NCBI GenBank assembly: GCA_963797535.1
Contig: CAWCPQ010000001.1
Coordinates: forward strand, 2,914,001 to 2,978,000
Reading direction: 5' to 3'
Length of the DNA stretch: 64,000 nt
Source: JAWWOL01 sp963797535
GTDB taxonomy: Bacteria > Actinomycetota > Actinomycetes > JAWWOL01
In this document: one piece after another, positions 32,616 through 42,262 of the stretch
Numbering within the stretch: the first letter of the stretch is position 1
How the letters are laid out: every line of letters starts with the position of its first letter
Program-made: the position numbers and the translations under genes
The notes under the pieces: generated by a model
Seen by the model: the letters and a program-made list of their open reading frames with translations, nothing else
Databases searched by the model: none
What the model was told of the DNA's origin: nothing

Positions 32616-33369
32616 TCAGGCCCCCTTCCCTGTGGAGTTCGTGCTGTCCGGTCGGGGCAGCGTACGACGAGCCGGCTTCGGCGCCGAACTCGGCTTCCCG
32701 GCAGCCGGGCGGCGGGGCTTTGCTCCCCGGGCAGGCCCGGTACGGCTGCCCTTCACGACCCTGATCACGTTAACCGGATCGTCCGACCCGACCTGCGGCA
32801 GGCTGATCAGCTTGGTCGAGATGACGCCGAGCCGAGGCAGACCGGCAGCGTCGCGATTGAGCTCCTCCGCCGCGGACTCCCCCTTCAGGGCCAGCAACGA
32901 CCCGCCGCCGACCAGGTGGGGCATCGCCCAGCCCGCCAGCTTGCTCAGCGGTGCCACGGCTCGAGCGACCACCACGTCGGCGTGCATCGGCGGCTGCTCC
33001 TCGGCCCGGCCCCACACCACGGACACCCGTTCGGACAGCTCGAGCTCGTCGACCACCTCGGTGAGGAACTCGGTCCGTCGCTTGGTGGCGTCGAGCAGGG
33101 TGATCTGCAAGGTCGGACAGACCAGGGCCAGGACGACGCCCGGCAGGCCGGCACCCGATCCGAGGTCGAGCACCGTCGCGGTCTGCGGCAGCAGACGGAG
33201 CGACGGCCGCACAGTTGAACAGGTGCCGCTCCCACAGCCGCGGCCCCTCGTTGGGGCCGATCAGACCGCGCTCGACGCCCGCCGTCAGCAGCAGCTCGGC
33301 GTAGCGCGCCATCGGTGCAAAGGCTTCACCGAGCAGCTCCTGAGCGCCGTCCGGGACCAGCACGGTCAC
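32616..33369 (-). CDS. rsmG: 16S rRNA (guanine-N7) methyltransferase RsmG (frameshifted in this sequence)
   Basis: SAM-dependent methyltransferase of 16S rRNA (formerly GidB). N-terminal part VPDGAQELLGEAFAPMARYA and RLWERHLFNC is in one frame; VLDLGSGAGLPGVV (SAM motif), ITLLDATKRRTEFL, VVVARAVAPLSKL and LLALKG are in the next. One extra C near 33201 explains the break; restored length is 250 aa. The C-terminus carries an unusual Pro/Lys/Ala-rich tail of about 45 residues. The jag stop overlaps its start region. Confidence 0.9.
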
Positions 33370-33926
33370 CCGGGCAGCACCACGACATGGCGCTGGGGCT
33401 CGACACCCTCGGACTCGGTGTGCACCCCGTCGATGCCGGCGATGGCGTCGTGGACGACCTTGCGCTCGAACGGCGTCATGGCCTTCATCGACACCGGCTC
33501 ACCCGAGGCGATCACGTCGGCAGCGGTCGTGCCCGCCAGCTCGACCAGGGAGGCGCGCAGCCGCTCACGGTGACCGCCGATGTCGAGCATCAGCCGGCTG
33601 CGCTCGCCGGTCTGGCGCATCACGGCCAGCCGGGTGAGCTCCTGCAGGGCGTCGAGCACCTCCCCGCGTCGGCCGACGAGGTCATCAAGGTTCTTGCCCA
33701 CAATGGCGACGACGGCCCTGGTGCCCTCGACGTCCATGTCGATGTCACCGTCGAGGTCGACGATGTCCAGCAGGCCCTCGAGGTAGTCGGCTGCCACCTC
33801 GCCCTCCTGCTCGAGCAACGACAGGTCCGGCGCCTCGCCTGCGCGCTCGGGCGTGTCCTGCACTGCCTCGGTCGGCTCAGGCTGCTCCGCCTGTGCCGTA
33901 CCGGAGGCGTCGGTAGTCGACGTCAC
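33366..33926 (-). CDS. jag: R3H/KH RNA-binding protein (Jag/KhpB family)
   Basis: 186-aa RNA-binding protein related to Jag/KhpB/EloR (Rv3920c position). An acidic N-terminus is followed by a KH-like domain (VVAIVGKNLDDLVGRRGEVL) and an R3H domain (FERKVVHDAI, ending RHVVVLPG). The Jag-N domain of Firmicute proteins is absent, as usual in actinobacteria. AGGAGG stands 8 nt before the GTG start. Intact; lies between yidC and rsmG. Confidence 0.88.
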   Translation of the reverse strand: MTSTTDASGTAQAEQPEPTEAVQDTPERAGEAPDLSLLEQEGEVAADYLEGLLDIVDLDGDIDMDVEGTRAVVAIVGKNLDDLVGRRGEVLDALQELTRLAVMRQTGERSRLMLDIGGHRERLRASLVELAGTTAADVIASGEPVSMKAMTPFERKVVHDAIAGIDGVHTESEGVEPQRHVVVLPG

Positions 33927-34046
33927 GGCTGTTCCTCCTGCTGATGACTGGCTGGGTGGTTCAGGTCATGGGTGCGTTGACGCGGCGGACGAGTACGGGG
34001 GCTGAAGCGCCGCGCGCGGGTGCAGCGCTGGAGCCGGCCACCGAGA

Positions 34047-35090
34047 CTAGTGCCGGCCGCCCTTGCGCTTTCGGTTGGCCGGACGACTGCCGGCCTGGCC
34101 GGGTTTGCGGTTGGCTGGCGAGCCGGGGCGTGGGGTGCCGTTGGTCGAGGCGGGCACGAGCGGCTCGGCGCCGTTGGCCGACTTGGTATTGGCTGACTTT
34201 CCTTTGGCGGCCACGACTGTGGTGGTGGCCGGCTTCTTGCCGTCGAGCGACGCGGCGGTGGCTTCCTTGGCCTTGCGCTCCTTCACCACTGCCTCCGGGT
34301 CGTCGCCCATCGCCTTGATCACGAAGTACTGCTGGCCGAACGTCCAGACGTTGGTGGTCAGCCAGTAGAGCAGCACGCCCATCTGGAAGTTGAAGCCGAT
34401 GACGCCGAAGAACAGCGGCATGCCGTAGACCATGATCTTCTGGGTCGTGGCCTGGGCGCCCTCCATCGGAGCGCCCTGCTTCTTGCTGCGCGCCATCATC
34501 TGCCGCGCCGTCAGGAACGACGTCGCCATCATCAGCAGGATCATGATGACCGTCACGGTCTTGACCGTTTGCGGATTGGCGTTGAGGACCTTGAGCGTGT
34601 GCGCGCTCGAGGTGAAGGCCGCGGCGATCGGCACGCCGAAGATCTTCGAGGACGCGACGTCCTGCACGGTCTGGGCACTGAGCCCGGCGTAGCCGTGGTA
34701 GGCACCGTCAGCAGCGATGGTGAACTTGTGCAGCACGCCGAACAGGGCGAAGAAGATCGGCATCTGCACCAGCAGGGGCAGGCAGCCGGCCAGCGGATTG
34801 ACCCCGTGGTCCTTGAACAGCTGCATCTGCTCCTGGCTCTGCCGAGCCCGGTCGTCCGGGTACTTCTTCTTCAGCTCGGCGAGCTTGGGCTGCAGCAGCT
34901 GCATCTCGCGCTGGCTCTTGAACTGCTTCATGAACAGCGGGAAGAGCAGCAGACGCATGAGCATCGTCAGCAAGATGATGGAGGCGCCCCACGTCCACGA
35001 CGCGGTGGTGAAGTGAGCCAGCCCGGAGTGGATGGTTGCCACCAGCCACGCGACCGCCTTGTACAGCGGCTCAAAGAAGGGCAAGTTCAC
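34047..35090 (-). CDS. yidC: Membrane protein insertase YidC
   Basis: Oxa1/YidC/Alb3 insertase, 347 aa. The N-terminus (MNLPFFEPLYKAVAWLVATI) lacks the large periplasmic domain, as in Gram-positives. About five membrane helices surround a cytoplasmic hairpin (FKSQREMQLLQPKLAELKKKY), with the family block NPLAGCLPLLVQMPIFFALF. A long basic, Ala/Gly/Pro tail (about 70 residues) probably contacts the ribosome. It overlaps yidD by 4 bp. Intact. Confidence 0.95.
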   Translation of the reverse strand: MNLPFFEPLYKAVAWLVATIHSGLAHFTTASWTWGASIILLTMLMRLLLFPLFMKQFKSQREMQLLQPKLAELKKKYPDDRARQSQEQMQLFKDHGVNPLAGCLPLLVQMPIFFALFGVLHKFTIAADGAYHGYAGLSAQTVQDVASSKIFGVPIAAAFTSSAHTLKVLNANPQTVKTVTVIMILLMMATSFLTARQMMARSKKQGAPMEGAQATTQKIMVYGMPLFFGVIGFNFQMGVLLYWLTTNVWTFGQQYFVIKAMGDDPEAVVKERKAKEATAASLDGKKPATTTVVAAKGKSANTKSANGAEPLVPASTNGTPRPGSPANRKPGQAGSRPANRKRKGGRH

Positions 35091-35398
35091 CGGGTGGCTC
35101 CTGTCGTGGTGCCGGCGTGCGAGGTCTGGGTGGTGCTGGATCGGTGCCAGTGCCGGTGCGGACGCTGTTCCGGCACGGGATCGAAGCCACCGGCGCAGAA
35201 CGGCTGGCAGCGGAGCAGGCGGCGTACGGCCAGCCAGCTCCCGTACAACGCACCGAACCGGCCGATCGACTCCTTGGCATAGTCACTGCAGCTGGGAGCG
35301 AACCGGCAACGCTGCCCCAGCAGCGGGCTGACCAGCCACTGATAGCCACTGATAGCCAGTTCCAAGGTACGCGCGACCGGCCGTCGCGGCCGGGTCAT
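35087..35398 (-). CDS. yidD: Membrane protein insertion efficiency factor YidD
   Basis: 103 aa from the ATG at 35398. The family core ISGYQWLVSPLLGQRCRFAP, then SCSDYAKESIGRFG and RLLRCQPFCAGGFDPVP are present, with the conserved Cys residues. A poorly conserved polar tail follows. Overlaps the yidC start (ATGA) and, by ATGA, the restored rnpA stop. Confidence 0.93.
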   Translation of the reverse strand: MTRPRRPVARTLELAISGYQWLVSPLLGQRCRFAPSCSDYAKESIGRFGALYGSWLAVRRLLRCQPFCAGGFDPVPEQRPHRHWHRSSTTQTSHAGTTTGATR

Positions 35399-35746
35399 CG
35401 GGCAGGATCCGAGCTTGCTGAGCACCCGGTCCAGCTCGGCGCCCAGCTCGGTCGAGCCGGCGCCGGCAGCCGCCGGGGTGGCGCGGACAACCACCAGGGC
35501 ACCGGCCGGCAAGCGTGGACAGTCGAGCAGCCATCACGTGCCGCAGCCGGCGACGGACCTGGTTGCGGACGACGGCGTTGCCTACAGCCTTGCTGGTGAC
35601 GAAACCAACCTTGGCGGGCACGGCTCGGTCATCGGCGGAGCCGTCCGCAGATGAACGACGACAAGCGAACGCCCGGCTCGCCGCCCACCGCGCAGCGCGG
35701 CGGTGAAATCCTGCGACCGGGTCAGCCGGGCTTCGCCTGGCAGCAC
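35395..35746 (-). CDS. rnpA: Ribonuclease P protein component (frameshifted in this sequence)
   Basis: Protein subunit of RNase P, which matures tRNA 5' ends. From the GTG at 35746: EARLTRSQDFTAALRGGRRA, SLVVVHLRT, then in other frames KVGFVTSKAVGNAVVRNQVR (the RNR-type signature RNQVRRRLRH) and ALVVVRATPAAA, GAELDRVLSKL. Three breaks are needed: a lost base near 35640, an extra T near 35512 and an extra base near 35408. The restored frame is exactly 351 nt (116 aa) and ends in a TGA overlapping yidD. Confidence 0.88.
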
Positions 35747-35767
35747 AGCGGGGCTGTCCCGACCGGT

Positions 35768-35905
35768 CTAGGCCGAGAGCTCGTTGCGGCCCTTGCGGCG
35801 GCGGGCCGACAGGATGCCGCGACCGGCACGAGTCCGCATGCGCAGGCGGAAGCCGTGGGTCTTGGCCCGACGGCGGTTGTTCGGCTGGAACGTGCGCTTG
35901 CTCAC
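35768..35905 (-). CDS. rpmH: 50S ribosomal protein L34
   Basis: 45-aa ribosomal protein: MSKRTFQPNNRRRAKTHGFR, then LRMRTRAGRGILSARRRKGR and NELSA. GTG start at 35905, TAG stop. Too short for usual ORF cut-offs. It is the first gene of the rpmH-rnpA-yidD-yidC-jag-rsmG-parAB run and 21 bp from rnpA. Intact. Confidence 0.97.
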   Translation of the reverse strand: MSKRTFQPNNRRRAKTHGFRLRMRTRAGRGILSARRRKGRNELSA

Positions 35906-36303
35906 TCGAGGACTCCGTACTGGGAAACAGCGATTGGCGGGTGCTGGCGATACCTGTCCAGCAGACAGACTTGCCTACGGTACGGGCGCGACGTGAGCCG
36001 GTCAAACCGCGGCGGTGCAAGACGCCACGCCGATGCGCCTGAAACGGTGCATCCGGCCACCAGGAATCTCCCCAGTCGAAATGGTTGTGGACAAGTTCTT
36101 GTGGTCTGCGGAGGACACTGCTAGCGTCCTGCACTCGCCCCCTGCACGTTGCAACACCGCACGACGAACCGCCACCCGCACGTCTGCCGTGGTTGTTCGA
36201 TGCGGCGTCAGGTCGGCATGCAAGGACGACATGCACAGCCTGTGGATGAACGTGTGGAAGATGCTCCGACCACCGTGCGTGTGGGAGCGCCGGAGGGCTT
36301 GCT
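35906..36303. promoter_or_regulatory. rpmH-dnaA divergent promoter region
   Basis: 398 bp without a gene. It holds a perfect DnaA box (TGTGGACAA, 36086-36094), a one-mismatch box (TGTGGATGA, 36241-36249) and a probable dnaA -10 box TAGCGT at 36122-36127. The box next to the promoter fits classic DnaA autoregulation. On the minus strand a TACCGT-like -10 for rpmH lies around 35975-35985. Confidence 0.65.
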
Positions 36304-37803
36304 GTGACCGACCAGTTCGAAGACGACAGCCGGCTCGACCCGCCCGGTCCGCCAAGCACCGTCTGGCCGAGGTCTGGGCTGCTGCGACCCTCGCCTCCCT
36401 CGCCGATGAGGACCTCCCCGCGCAGCACCGAGCCTGGGTCAAGCTGACCCGCCCGCTGGCGCTGGTCGAGGACACCGTGCTGCTGGCCGCGCCCAACGAC
36501 TTCGCCAAGGAGATCCTCGAGACCCGGCTGCGGCCGGTGATCGCCACCGCACTGTCCCAGCAGCTCGGCCGCGAGGTCCGGGTGGCGGTGACCGTCGACT
36601 CGACGCTGCCGGACGACACCGCTGGCGAACCCGGCGAGGACTCCGCGCACGAACCGGTCGCCGACGCCCCGGCCACGTGATCGATCTCGAGCCACGGCTC
36701 ACCCAGGAGAGCCGAGCCCGTACGCGGCACCGGCCGCCAGGGTCAGGCCGGCCGCTCGAGCGAGCCGGCCCGGCTCAACCCGAAGTACACGTTCGAGACC
36801 TTCGTCATCGGCGCCAGCAACCGGTTCGCCCATGCCGCGGCGGTCGCGGTCGCCGAAGCACCGGCCAAGGCGTACAACCCGCTGTTCATCTACGGCGACT
36901 CCGGGCTGGGCAAGACCCACCTGCTGCACGCGATCGGCCACTACGCCCAGCACCTGTTCCCCGGCGCCAGGGTGCGCTACGTGAGCTCCGAGGAGTTCAC
37001 CAACGACTTCATCAACTCGATCCGCGACGACAAGAACTCCGCGTTCCAGCGCCGCTACCGCGACGTCGACGTGCTGCTCGTCGACGACATCCAGTTCCTG
37101 CAGGGCAAGGTGCAGACGCAGGAGGAGTTCTTCCACACGTTCAACACCCTGCACAACGCCAACAAGCAGATCGTGATCAGCTCGGACCTGCCACCCAAGC
37201 AGCTCTCGGCGTTCGAGGAGCGCATGCGGAGCCGGTTCGAGTGGGGCCTGATCACCGACGTGCAGCCGCCCGACCTCGAGACCCGCATCGCGATCCTGCG
37301 CAAGAAGGCAGCCCAGGAGCGCATGGCTGCTCCGCCCGAGGTGCTCGAGTACATCGCGTCGAAGATCGCGACCAACATCCGCGAGCTCGAGGGCGCGCTG
37401 ATCCGGGTCACCGCGTTCGCCAGCCTCAACCGGCAGCCGGTCGACCTGGCGCTGGCCGAGATCGTGCTCAAGGACCTGCTGCCCGACGCCGACGTCCCCG
37501 GAGATCACCGTCGGCACGATCATGGCGGCGACCGCTGCCTACTTCGGCCTGTCCCTCGACGACCTGTGCGGCTCCTCCCGCAGCCGGATGCTGGTGACCG
37601 CCCGGCAGATCGCGATGTACCTGTGCCGCGAGCTGACCGACCTTTCCCTGCCCAAGATCGGCCAGGCCTTCGGCGGCCGCGACCACACCACGGTCATGCA
37701 CGCGGACCGCAAGATCCGCTCGTTGATGGCCGAGCGCCGCTCGATCTACAACCAGGTCACCGAGCTGACCAACCGGATCAAGTCCCAGGCGCGGCAGCAG
37801 TGA
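36304..37803 (+). CDS. dnaA: Chromosomal replication initiator DnaA (frameshifted in this sequence)
   Basis: AAA+ initiator. Domain I includes AWVKLTRPLALVEDTVLLAA and PNDFAKEILETRL. Domain III begins RLNPKYTFETFVIGASNRFA with Walker A GDSGLGKTHLLHAIG, Walker B VLLVDDIQFL and the FEWGLITDVQPPD block. Domain IV includes FGGRDHTTVMHA, which binds DnaA boxes. Breaks: a lost G near 36366 (TVW-AEVW), a compensated pair in the linker (36670-36760) that leaves an in-frame TGA at 36678, and an extra G near 37500. The total of 1500 nt fits 499 aa. Confidence 0.95.
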
Positions 37804-38184
37804 GCCCAGCCATGACGCCCTCACCTGCAAAGATCACTACCCGTGTACCTAGCGTGACTTTCCGTGTACTGGGATGCACAGCCTGGGGACAACCGTGTGG
37901 ACAACCAGGTGACGTCCTGTCGAGAACGTGTGGGCGCCGCTGTGGGTGGACCGGGGGACGACGGGAGTTGTCCACGGTGACCGGAGTCCGTCCCCGAAAC
38001 GTCCACGACCGGGTGTGGAAGGAAACACCCCGGTTGACCAGCGATTTCGGTCGTCGTCCACAGTGTCCACACGACCTAGTACTGCTGTGCTCTTCAACTT
38101 TTCTCTCTATCTCTTCACTACCGAGATCCCAGCACGATCCCAAGTGACAATCCCAAGCGTTCCTGGACCGAAGGGTGGTTCCTG
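37804..38184. other. oriC: Replication origin oriC
   Basis: 381-bp non-coding gap between dnaA and dnaN, the usual origin site in actinobacteria. DnaA boxes: TGTGGACAA (37896-37904, perfect), TGGGGACAA (37884-37892), TTGTCCACG (37968-37976), TCGTCCACA (38054-38062), GTGTCCACA (38063-38071), and weaker ones at 37999-38007 and 38014-38022. The right end (38088-38125) is pyrimidine-rich and the most AT-rich part, a candidate unwinding element. Boxes occur in both orientations. Confidence 0.88.
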
Positions 38185-39322
38185 GTGAAGTTCCGGGTTG
38201 AGCGCGACGTCCTGGCCGACGCCGTTGCGTGGACAGCACGCACGTTGCCGGTCCGGCCGCCAGTGCCGGTGCTGGCGGGACTGTTGCTCGAGGTCGACCC
38301 CAATGGTGGTCAGACGTTGACGCTGTCCAGCTTCGACTACGAGGTGTCCGCCGCGGTGTCGGTTGAGATCGCGGCGTCCGAGGGCGGCCGGACGTTGGTC
38401 TCCGGCCGGCTGCTCGCCGAGATCACCCGCAGCCTGCCGGCTCAGCCGGTCGACATCGTGACCGAGGGCGCGCGCATGGTGGTCACCTGCGGCACCGCGA
38501 GGTTCACCCTGCCGACGCTGCCGGTCGACGACTACCCGACCCTGCCGGAGATGCCGGCTGCGTCGGGGCTGGTCGGGTCCGACGCGTTTGCCACGGCGGT
38601 CGCCCAGGTCGCCATCGCTGCCGGCCGCGACGACACGTTGCCCGTGCTCACCGGCATCCGGGTCGAGATCGAGGGATCGCGGCTGACGCTTGCGGCAACC
38701 GACCGTTACCGGCTCGCCGTGCGTGAGCTCACGTGGCAGCCGGGCGGCGACGGCTCTGAGCGCGACTGCACTCGTACCGGCGAAAACCCTTGCTGACACG
38801 GCAAAGTCGCTCGCATCCGGTGCCGAGATCACGATCGCGCTAGCGACCGGTGGCAACGGCGAGGGCATGGTCGGCTTCGAGGGAGCCGGCCGGCGCACCA
38901 CGACCAGGCTGCTCGAGGGCGAGTTCCCCAAGTACCGGTCGCTGTTCCCGGCCCAGCACGCCGCTGTCGCCGAGCTGCCCACAGCCGGCTTCGTCGAGGC
39001 GGTGCGACGGGTCTCCCTGGTCGCTCCGCGCAACTCGTCGGTACGGCTGGGCTTCTCCGTCGACGGGCTGGTCCTCGAGGCCGGCGGCGGCGAGGACGCT
39101 CAGGCTTCCGAGGGTCTCGACTGCTCGTACGAGGGGGAGCCGATGACCATCGCGTTCAACCCGGCCTACCTGCTCGACGGCCTCGGTGCGATCGACTCCG
39201 ACACCGCCGTGGTGTCGTTCACGACGCCGAGCAAGCCAGCCGTGCTTACCGGAAAGCGTTCCGGCGAGGAGTCCTCCGGCGAGTACAGCTACCTCCTGAT
39301 GCCGGTGCGTTTGTCGGGCTGA
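38185..39322 (+). CDS. dnaN: DNA polymerase III beta sliding clamp (frameshifted in this sequence)
   Basis: Ring-shaped processivity clamp with three repeated domains. MKFRVERDVLADAVAWTART opens domain 1, AATDRYRLAVRELTW closes domain 2, and domain 3 ends ESSGEYSYLLMPVRLSG with the protein-binding pocket region. One extra T near 38754 splits the gene between domains 2 and 3. Restored length is 378 aa. GTG start. Confidence 0.95.
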
Positions 39323-39324
39323 CC

Positions 39325-39330
39325 TAGGGT
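39325..39330 (+). promoter_or_regulatory. -10 box TAGGGT before gnd
   Basis: TAGGGT sits immediately after the dnaN stop and 45 bp before the gnd GTG, suggesting a separate promoter. Confidence 0.4.
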
Positions 39331-39375
39331 GAGCCCTGCAGCGGAACAGCCGGAGCGCGCGAACGGGAGGACACC

Positions 39376-40288
39376 GTGGAGATCGGTCTCATCGGTCTGG
39401 GCAAAATGGGCGGCAACATGGCGGAGCGGCTCCGTCGTGGCGGCCACACCGTCATCGGCTACGACCCGAACTCCCCGGCCCGCGACGTCGACTCGCTCGA
39501 CGAGCTGAAGGAACGACTCCCCGCCCCCCGCGACGGTGTGGGTCATGGTGCCGTCCGGCGCGCCCACGGCGCTGACCATCAGCGCCCTGTCCAACCTGCT
39601 CGACCGCCGGCGACCTGGTGGTCGACGGCGGCAACTCCAAGTGGACCGATGACATCGCCCACTCCGCCGAGCTGGCCAAGCACGGGATCGGTTTCATCGA
39701 CTGTGGCGTCTCCGGCGGGGTGTGGGGCCTGACCGAGGGCTACGCGCTGATGTGCGGCGGTGAGGACGCCGACGTTGCCCGGATGATGCCGATCTTCGAA
39801 ACTCTCAAGCCAGCAGGCGATTTCGGCTTCGTGCACGCCGGCAAGGTCGGCGCCGGCCACTTCGCCAAGATGGTTCACAACGGCATCGAGTACGGCATGA
39901 TGCAGGCCTACGCCGAGGGCTGGGAGCTGCTCGAGACGGCTGGTCTGGTGACCAACGTCCGTGAGGCCTTCCGGTCCTGGAAGGAGGGCACGGTCATCCG
40001 CTCGTGGCTACTCGACCTGCTGGTGCTGGCGGTCGACAGGACGAGCACCTGGACAAGCTGCGCGGCTACGCCGACGACAGTGGCGAGGGTCGCTGGACGA
40101 TCGAGGCCGCGATCGACAACGCCGTACCCATGCCGGTGATCACCGCCGCGTTGTTCGCCCGGTTCTCCAGCCGTCAGGAGGACTCGCCGTCGATGAAGAT
40201 GATTGCCGCGCTGCGCAACCAGTTCGGTGGTCACGCGACACGACGGCTGCTGCCGACCGTCAGCCTGATCCGGCACCGATGTACGTAG
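39376..40288 (+). CDS. gnd: 6-phosphogluconate dehydrogenase, decarboxylating, short type (frameshifted in this sequence)
   Basis: Oxidative pentose-phosphate enzyme making ribulose 5-phosphate. The N-terminal Rossmann motif is IGLIGLGKMGGNMAERL; signature blocks are VVDGGNSKWTDDI, DCGVSGGVWGLTEGYALMCG, KMVHNGIEYGMMQAY and, at the C-terminus, FARFSSRQ with RNQFGGHA. Breaks: extra C near 39528, extra C near 39603, lost base near 40042. Restored length is about 303 aa, the short GntZ-like form. GGGAGG precedes the GTG. Its end overlaps recF by 10 bp. Confidence 0.92.
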
Positions 40289-41425
40289 CCCACCTCTCGC
40301 TGACCGATTTCCGGTCCTACCCGGCAGCCGAGCTCGCGCTCGACCCAGGGGTGACGGCACTGGTGGGGCCGAACGGCCAGGGCAAGACCAACCTGGTCGA
40401 GGCCATCGGCTACGTCGCGACCCTGTCCAGTCACCGGGTCGCGACGGATGCGCCACTGGTCCGCCTGGGCGCCGAGCGAGCGGTCGTACGAGCCGCGGTG
40501 TCCCGCGACGACCGGCAGACCCTGGTCGAGCTCGAGCTCAATCCGGGCAAGGCCAACCGGGCCCGGATCAACCGGGCGCCCGTGCCGCGGGCGCGTGAGG
40601 TCCTCGGCGTGCTGCGCACGGTGCTGTTCGCGCCGGAGGACCTGGCGCTGGTCAAGGGCGATCCGTCGGAACGGCGACGTTTCCTCGACGACCTGCTGGT
40701 GGCCCGCACCCCCCGGTTCGCCGGCGTACGGGCCGACTACGACCGGGTGCTCAAGCAGCGCAACGCGTTGCTGAAGTCCTCGTACAACGCTGCGGCGTGG
40801 CGGCGGCGACCTGGCCACCCTCGACGTGTGGGACGCCCACCTGTCCAAGGCGGGTGCCGAGCTGCTGGCCGGGCGGATCGAGCTCGTCGACGCGCTGACG
40901 CCGCGGGTCGACAAGTCCTACGACGCGATCGCCGACTCCGGCGGGCCGGCCGGGATCAGCTACAAGTGCTCGCTCGGAGCCGGACGTGCCGCTGGTGGTC
41001 GACCGCGACCTGCTCGCTGCTGCGCTGCTCGTCCGAGCTGTCCCGGATGCGGCCGACCGAGCTCGAACGCGGTGTCAGCCTGGTCGGCCCGCACCGCGAC
41101 GACCTCACGCTGGCCCTGGGTGAGCTGCCGGCGCAAGGGCTACGCGAGTCACGGCGAGTGCTGGTCCTACGCGCTGGCGCTGCGGCTGGCGTCGTACGAC
41201 CTGCTGCGCGAGGACGGCGATGGCGTGGCCGGTGGCGGCGACCCGGTGCTGATCCTCGACGACGTCTTCGCCGAGCTGGACAGCCGTCGCCGCGAGCGGC
41301 TGGCCGAGCTGGTGGCTCGAGCCGACCAGGTGCTGGTGACGGCGGCCGTGCCGGGCGACGTACCCGAGGCGCTGGCGGGTTCGCGCTACGACGTGATGGC
41401 TGGCGAGGTGACCCGTGTCCGATGA
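40279..41425 (+). CDS. recF: DNA replication and repair protein RecF (frameshifted in this sequence)
   Basis: SMC-like ATPase that helps load RecA at gaps. MYVAHLSLTDFRSYPAAELA leads to Walker A GPNGQGKTNLVEAIGY, RRRFLDDLLVAR, the signature region GVSLVGPHRDDL, and Walker B PVLILDDVFAELDSRR with LVTAAVPGD. Four extra bases (near 40800, 40978, 41031 and 41132) split it. Restored length is 380 aa. The usual GESW motif before the ATPase helix reads GECW here. Confidence 0.92.
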
Positions 41426-41959
41426 CGAACCGGACTTCACGCCGGCCCGCAACGGAGCCGCGCTGGCCCGAGAAGCCTTGGCCAGAGCCAAGTCCGGCAA
41501 GTCGGCGATCGCGGCCAACAGCAAGACGACGGCCGCTCATCGCCGGCGGATCGCCGGTGATCGGGCCCGCTCCGCGGGCTGGACGGCGCCCGGACCGGAC
41601 GAGCGCGATCCACAGTCGTTCGGCGCGACGATCGGTGACCTGGTCGACGGGCGGGGCTGGGAGCAGACCACGAAGGTGGCGACCGTGCTGGCCTGCTGGG
41701 AGGCCATCGTCGGCGCCGCGATCGCCGAGCACTGCCAGCCGGAGGCGGTCAAGGACGGCGAGCTGGTGCTGGCCGCCGAGTCGACGTCGTGGGCGACGCA
41801 GCTGCAGGCTGCTCGCGCCGACGATCATCGCCCGGATCGACGAGCAGCTCGGGCACGGGCGTTGTTGTCGCCGTACGCGTGCACGGTCCGACCGGTCCCG
41901 GCTGGCGGCACGGTCCGCGCCGCGTGGCCGGCCGCGGGCCGCGCGACACCTACGGCTGA
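41415..41959 (+). CDS. dciA: DciA-like DUF721 helicase-loading protein (frameshifted in this sequence)
   Basis: Homologue of Rv0004; DUF721/DciA proteins load the replicative helicase in many bacteria. The N-terminus is basic and disordered (RNGAALAREALARAKSGKSA). The DUF721 core has WEQTTKVATVLACWEAIVG, VLAAESTSWATQL and LLAPTIIARIDEQLG. Two extra bases (near 41806 and 41855) break the C-terminal third; the restored protein is 180 aa ending GPRDTYG. The GTG start overlaps the recF end. Confidence 0.85.
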
Positions 41960-42262
41960 GCCGTGACCCGGGGCCGGCTCGCAGCATCATGTCAGCGCTA
42001 CGGAGACGGCCGTGAAGCCTCGGCTCCCCGCGTGCCCGGTGGGGGGACATGCCCCCGGGGACACTCGCGCGGCTCCGTCGTCCACAGGGCGTCGCAATAC
42101 CGGTCCAAGCGGCCGTGAGCCGGTAGACTGGACAACGACTCCAGCAACAGTCGTGCCGGGTGGGAGCGCCCGCGCGACCTACGCGCCCGTTGCTGTCCAT
42201 CGCGCCGGATTTCGGTGCCGGATGGCCGCGTGCCCGACCTGCTCCCGTGAAGGACCTTGCCC
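41960..42262. promoter_or_regulatory. dciA-gyrB intergenic region with gyrB promoter
   Basis: 303 bp, no convincing gene (an 84-codon open frame has no family look or ribosome site). It holds a small G/C hairpin at 42042-42056, a DnaA-box-like TCGTCCACA at 42078-42086 and the probable gyrB -10 box TAGACT at 42124-42129. Confidence 0.55.

Noticed and set aside
36678..36680. In-frame TGA in dnaA as a selenocysteine or programmed stop
   Set aside because: It lies in the variable linker between two compensating indels; there is no SECIS-like element and neighbouring genes show the same kind of error.
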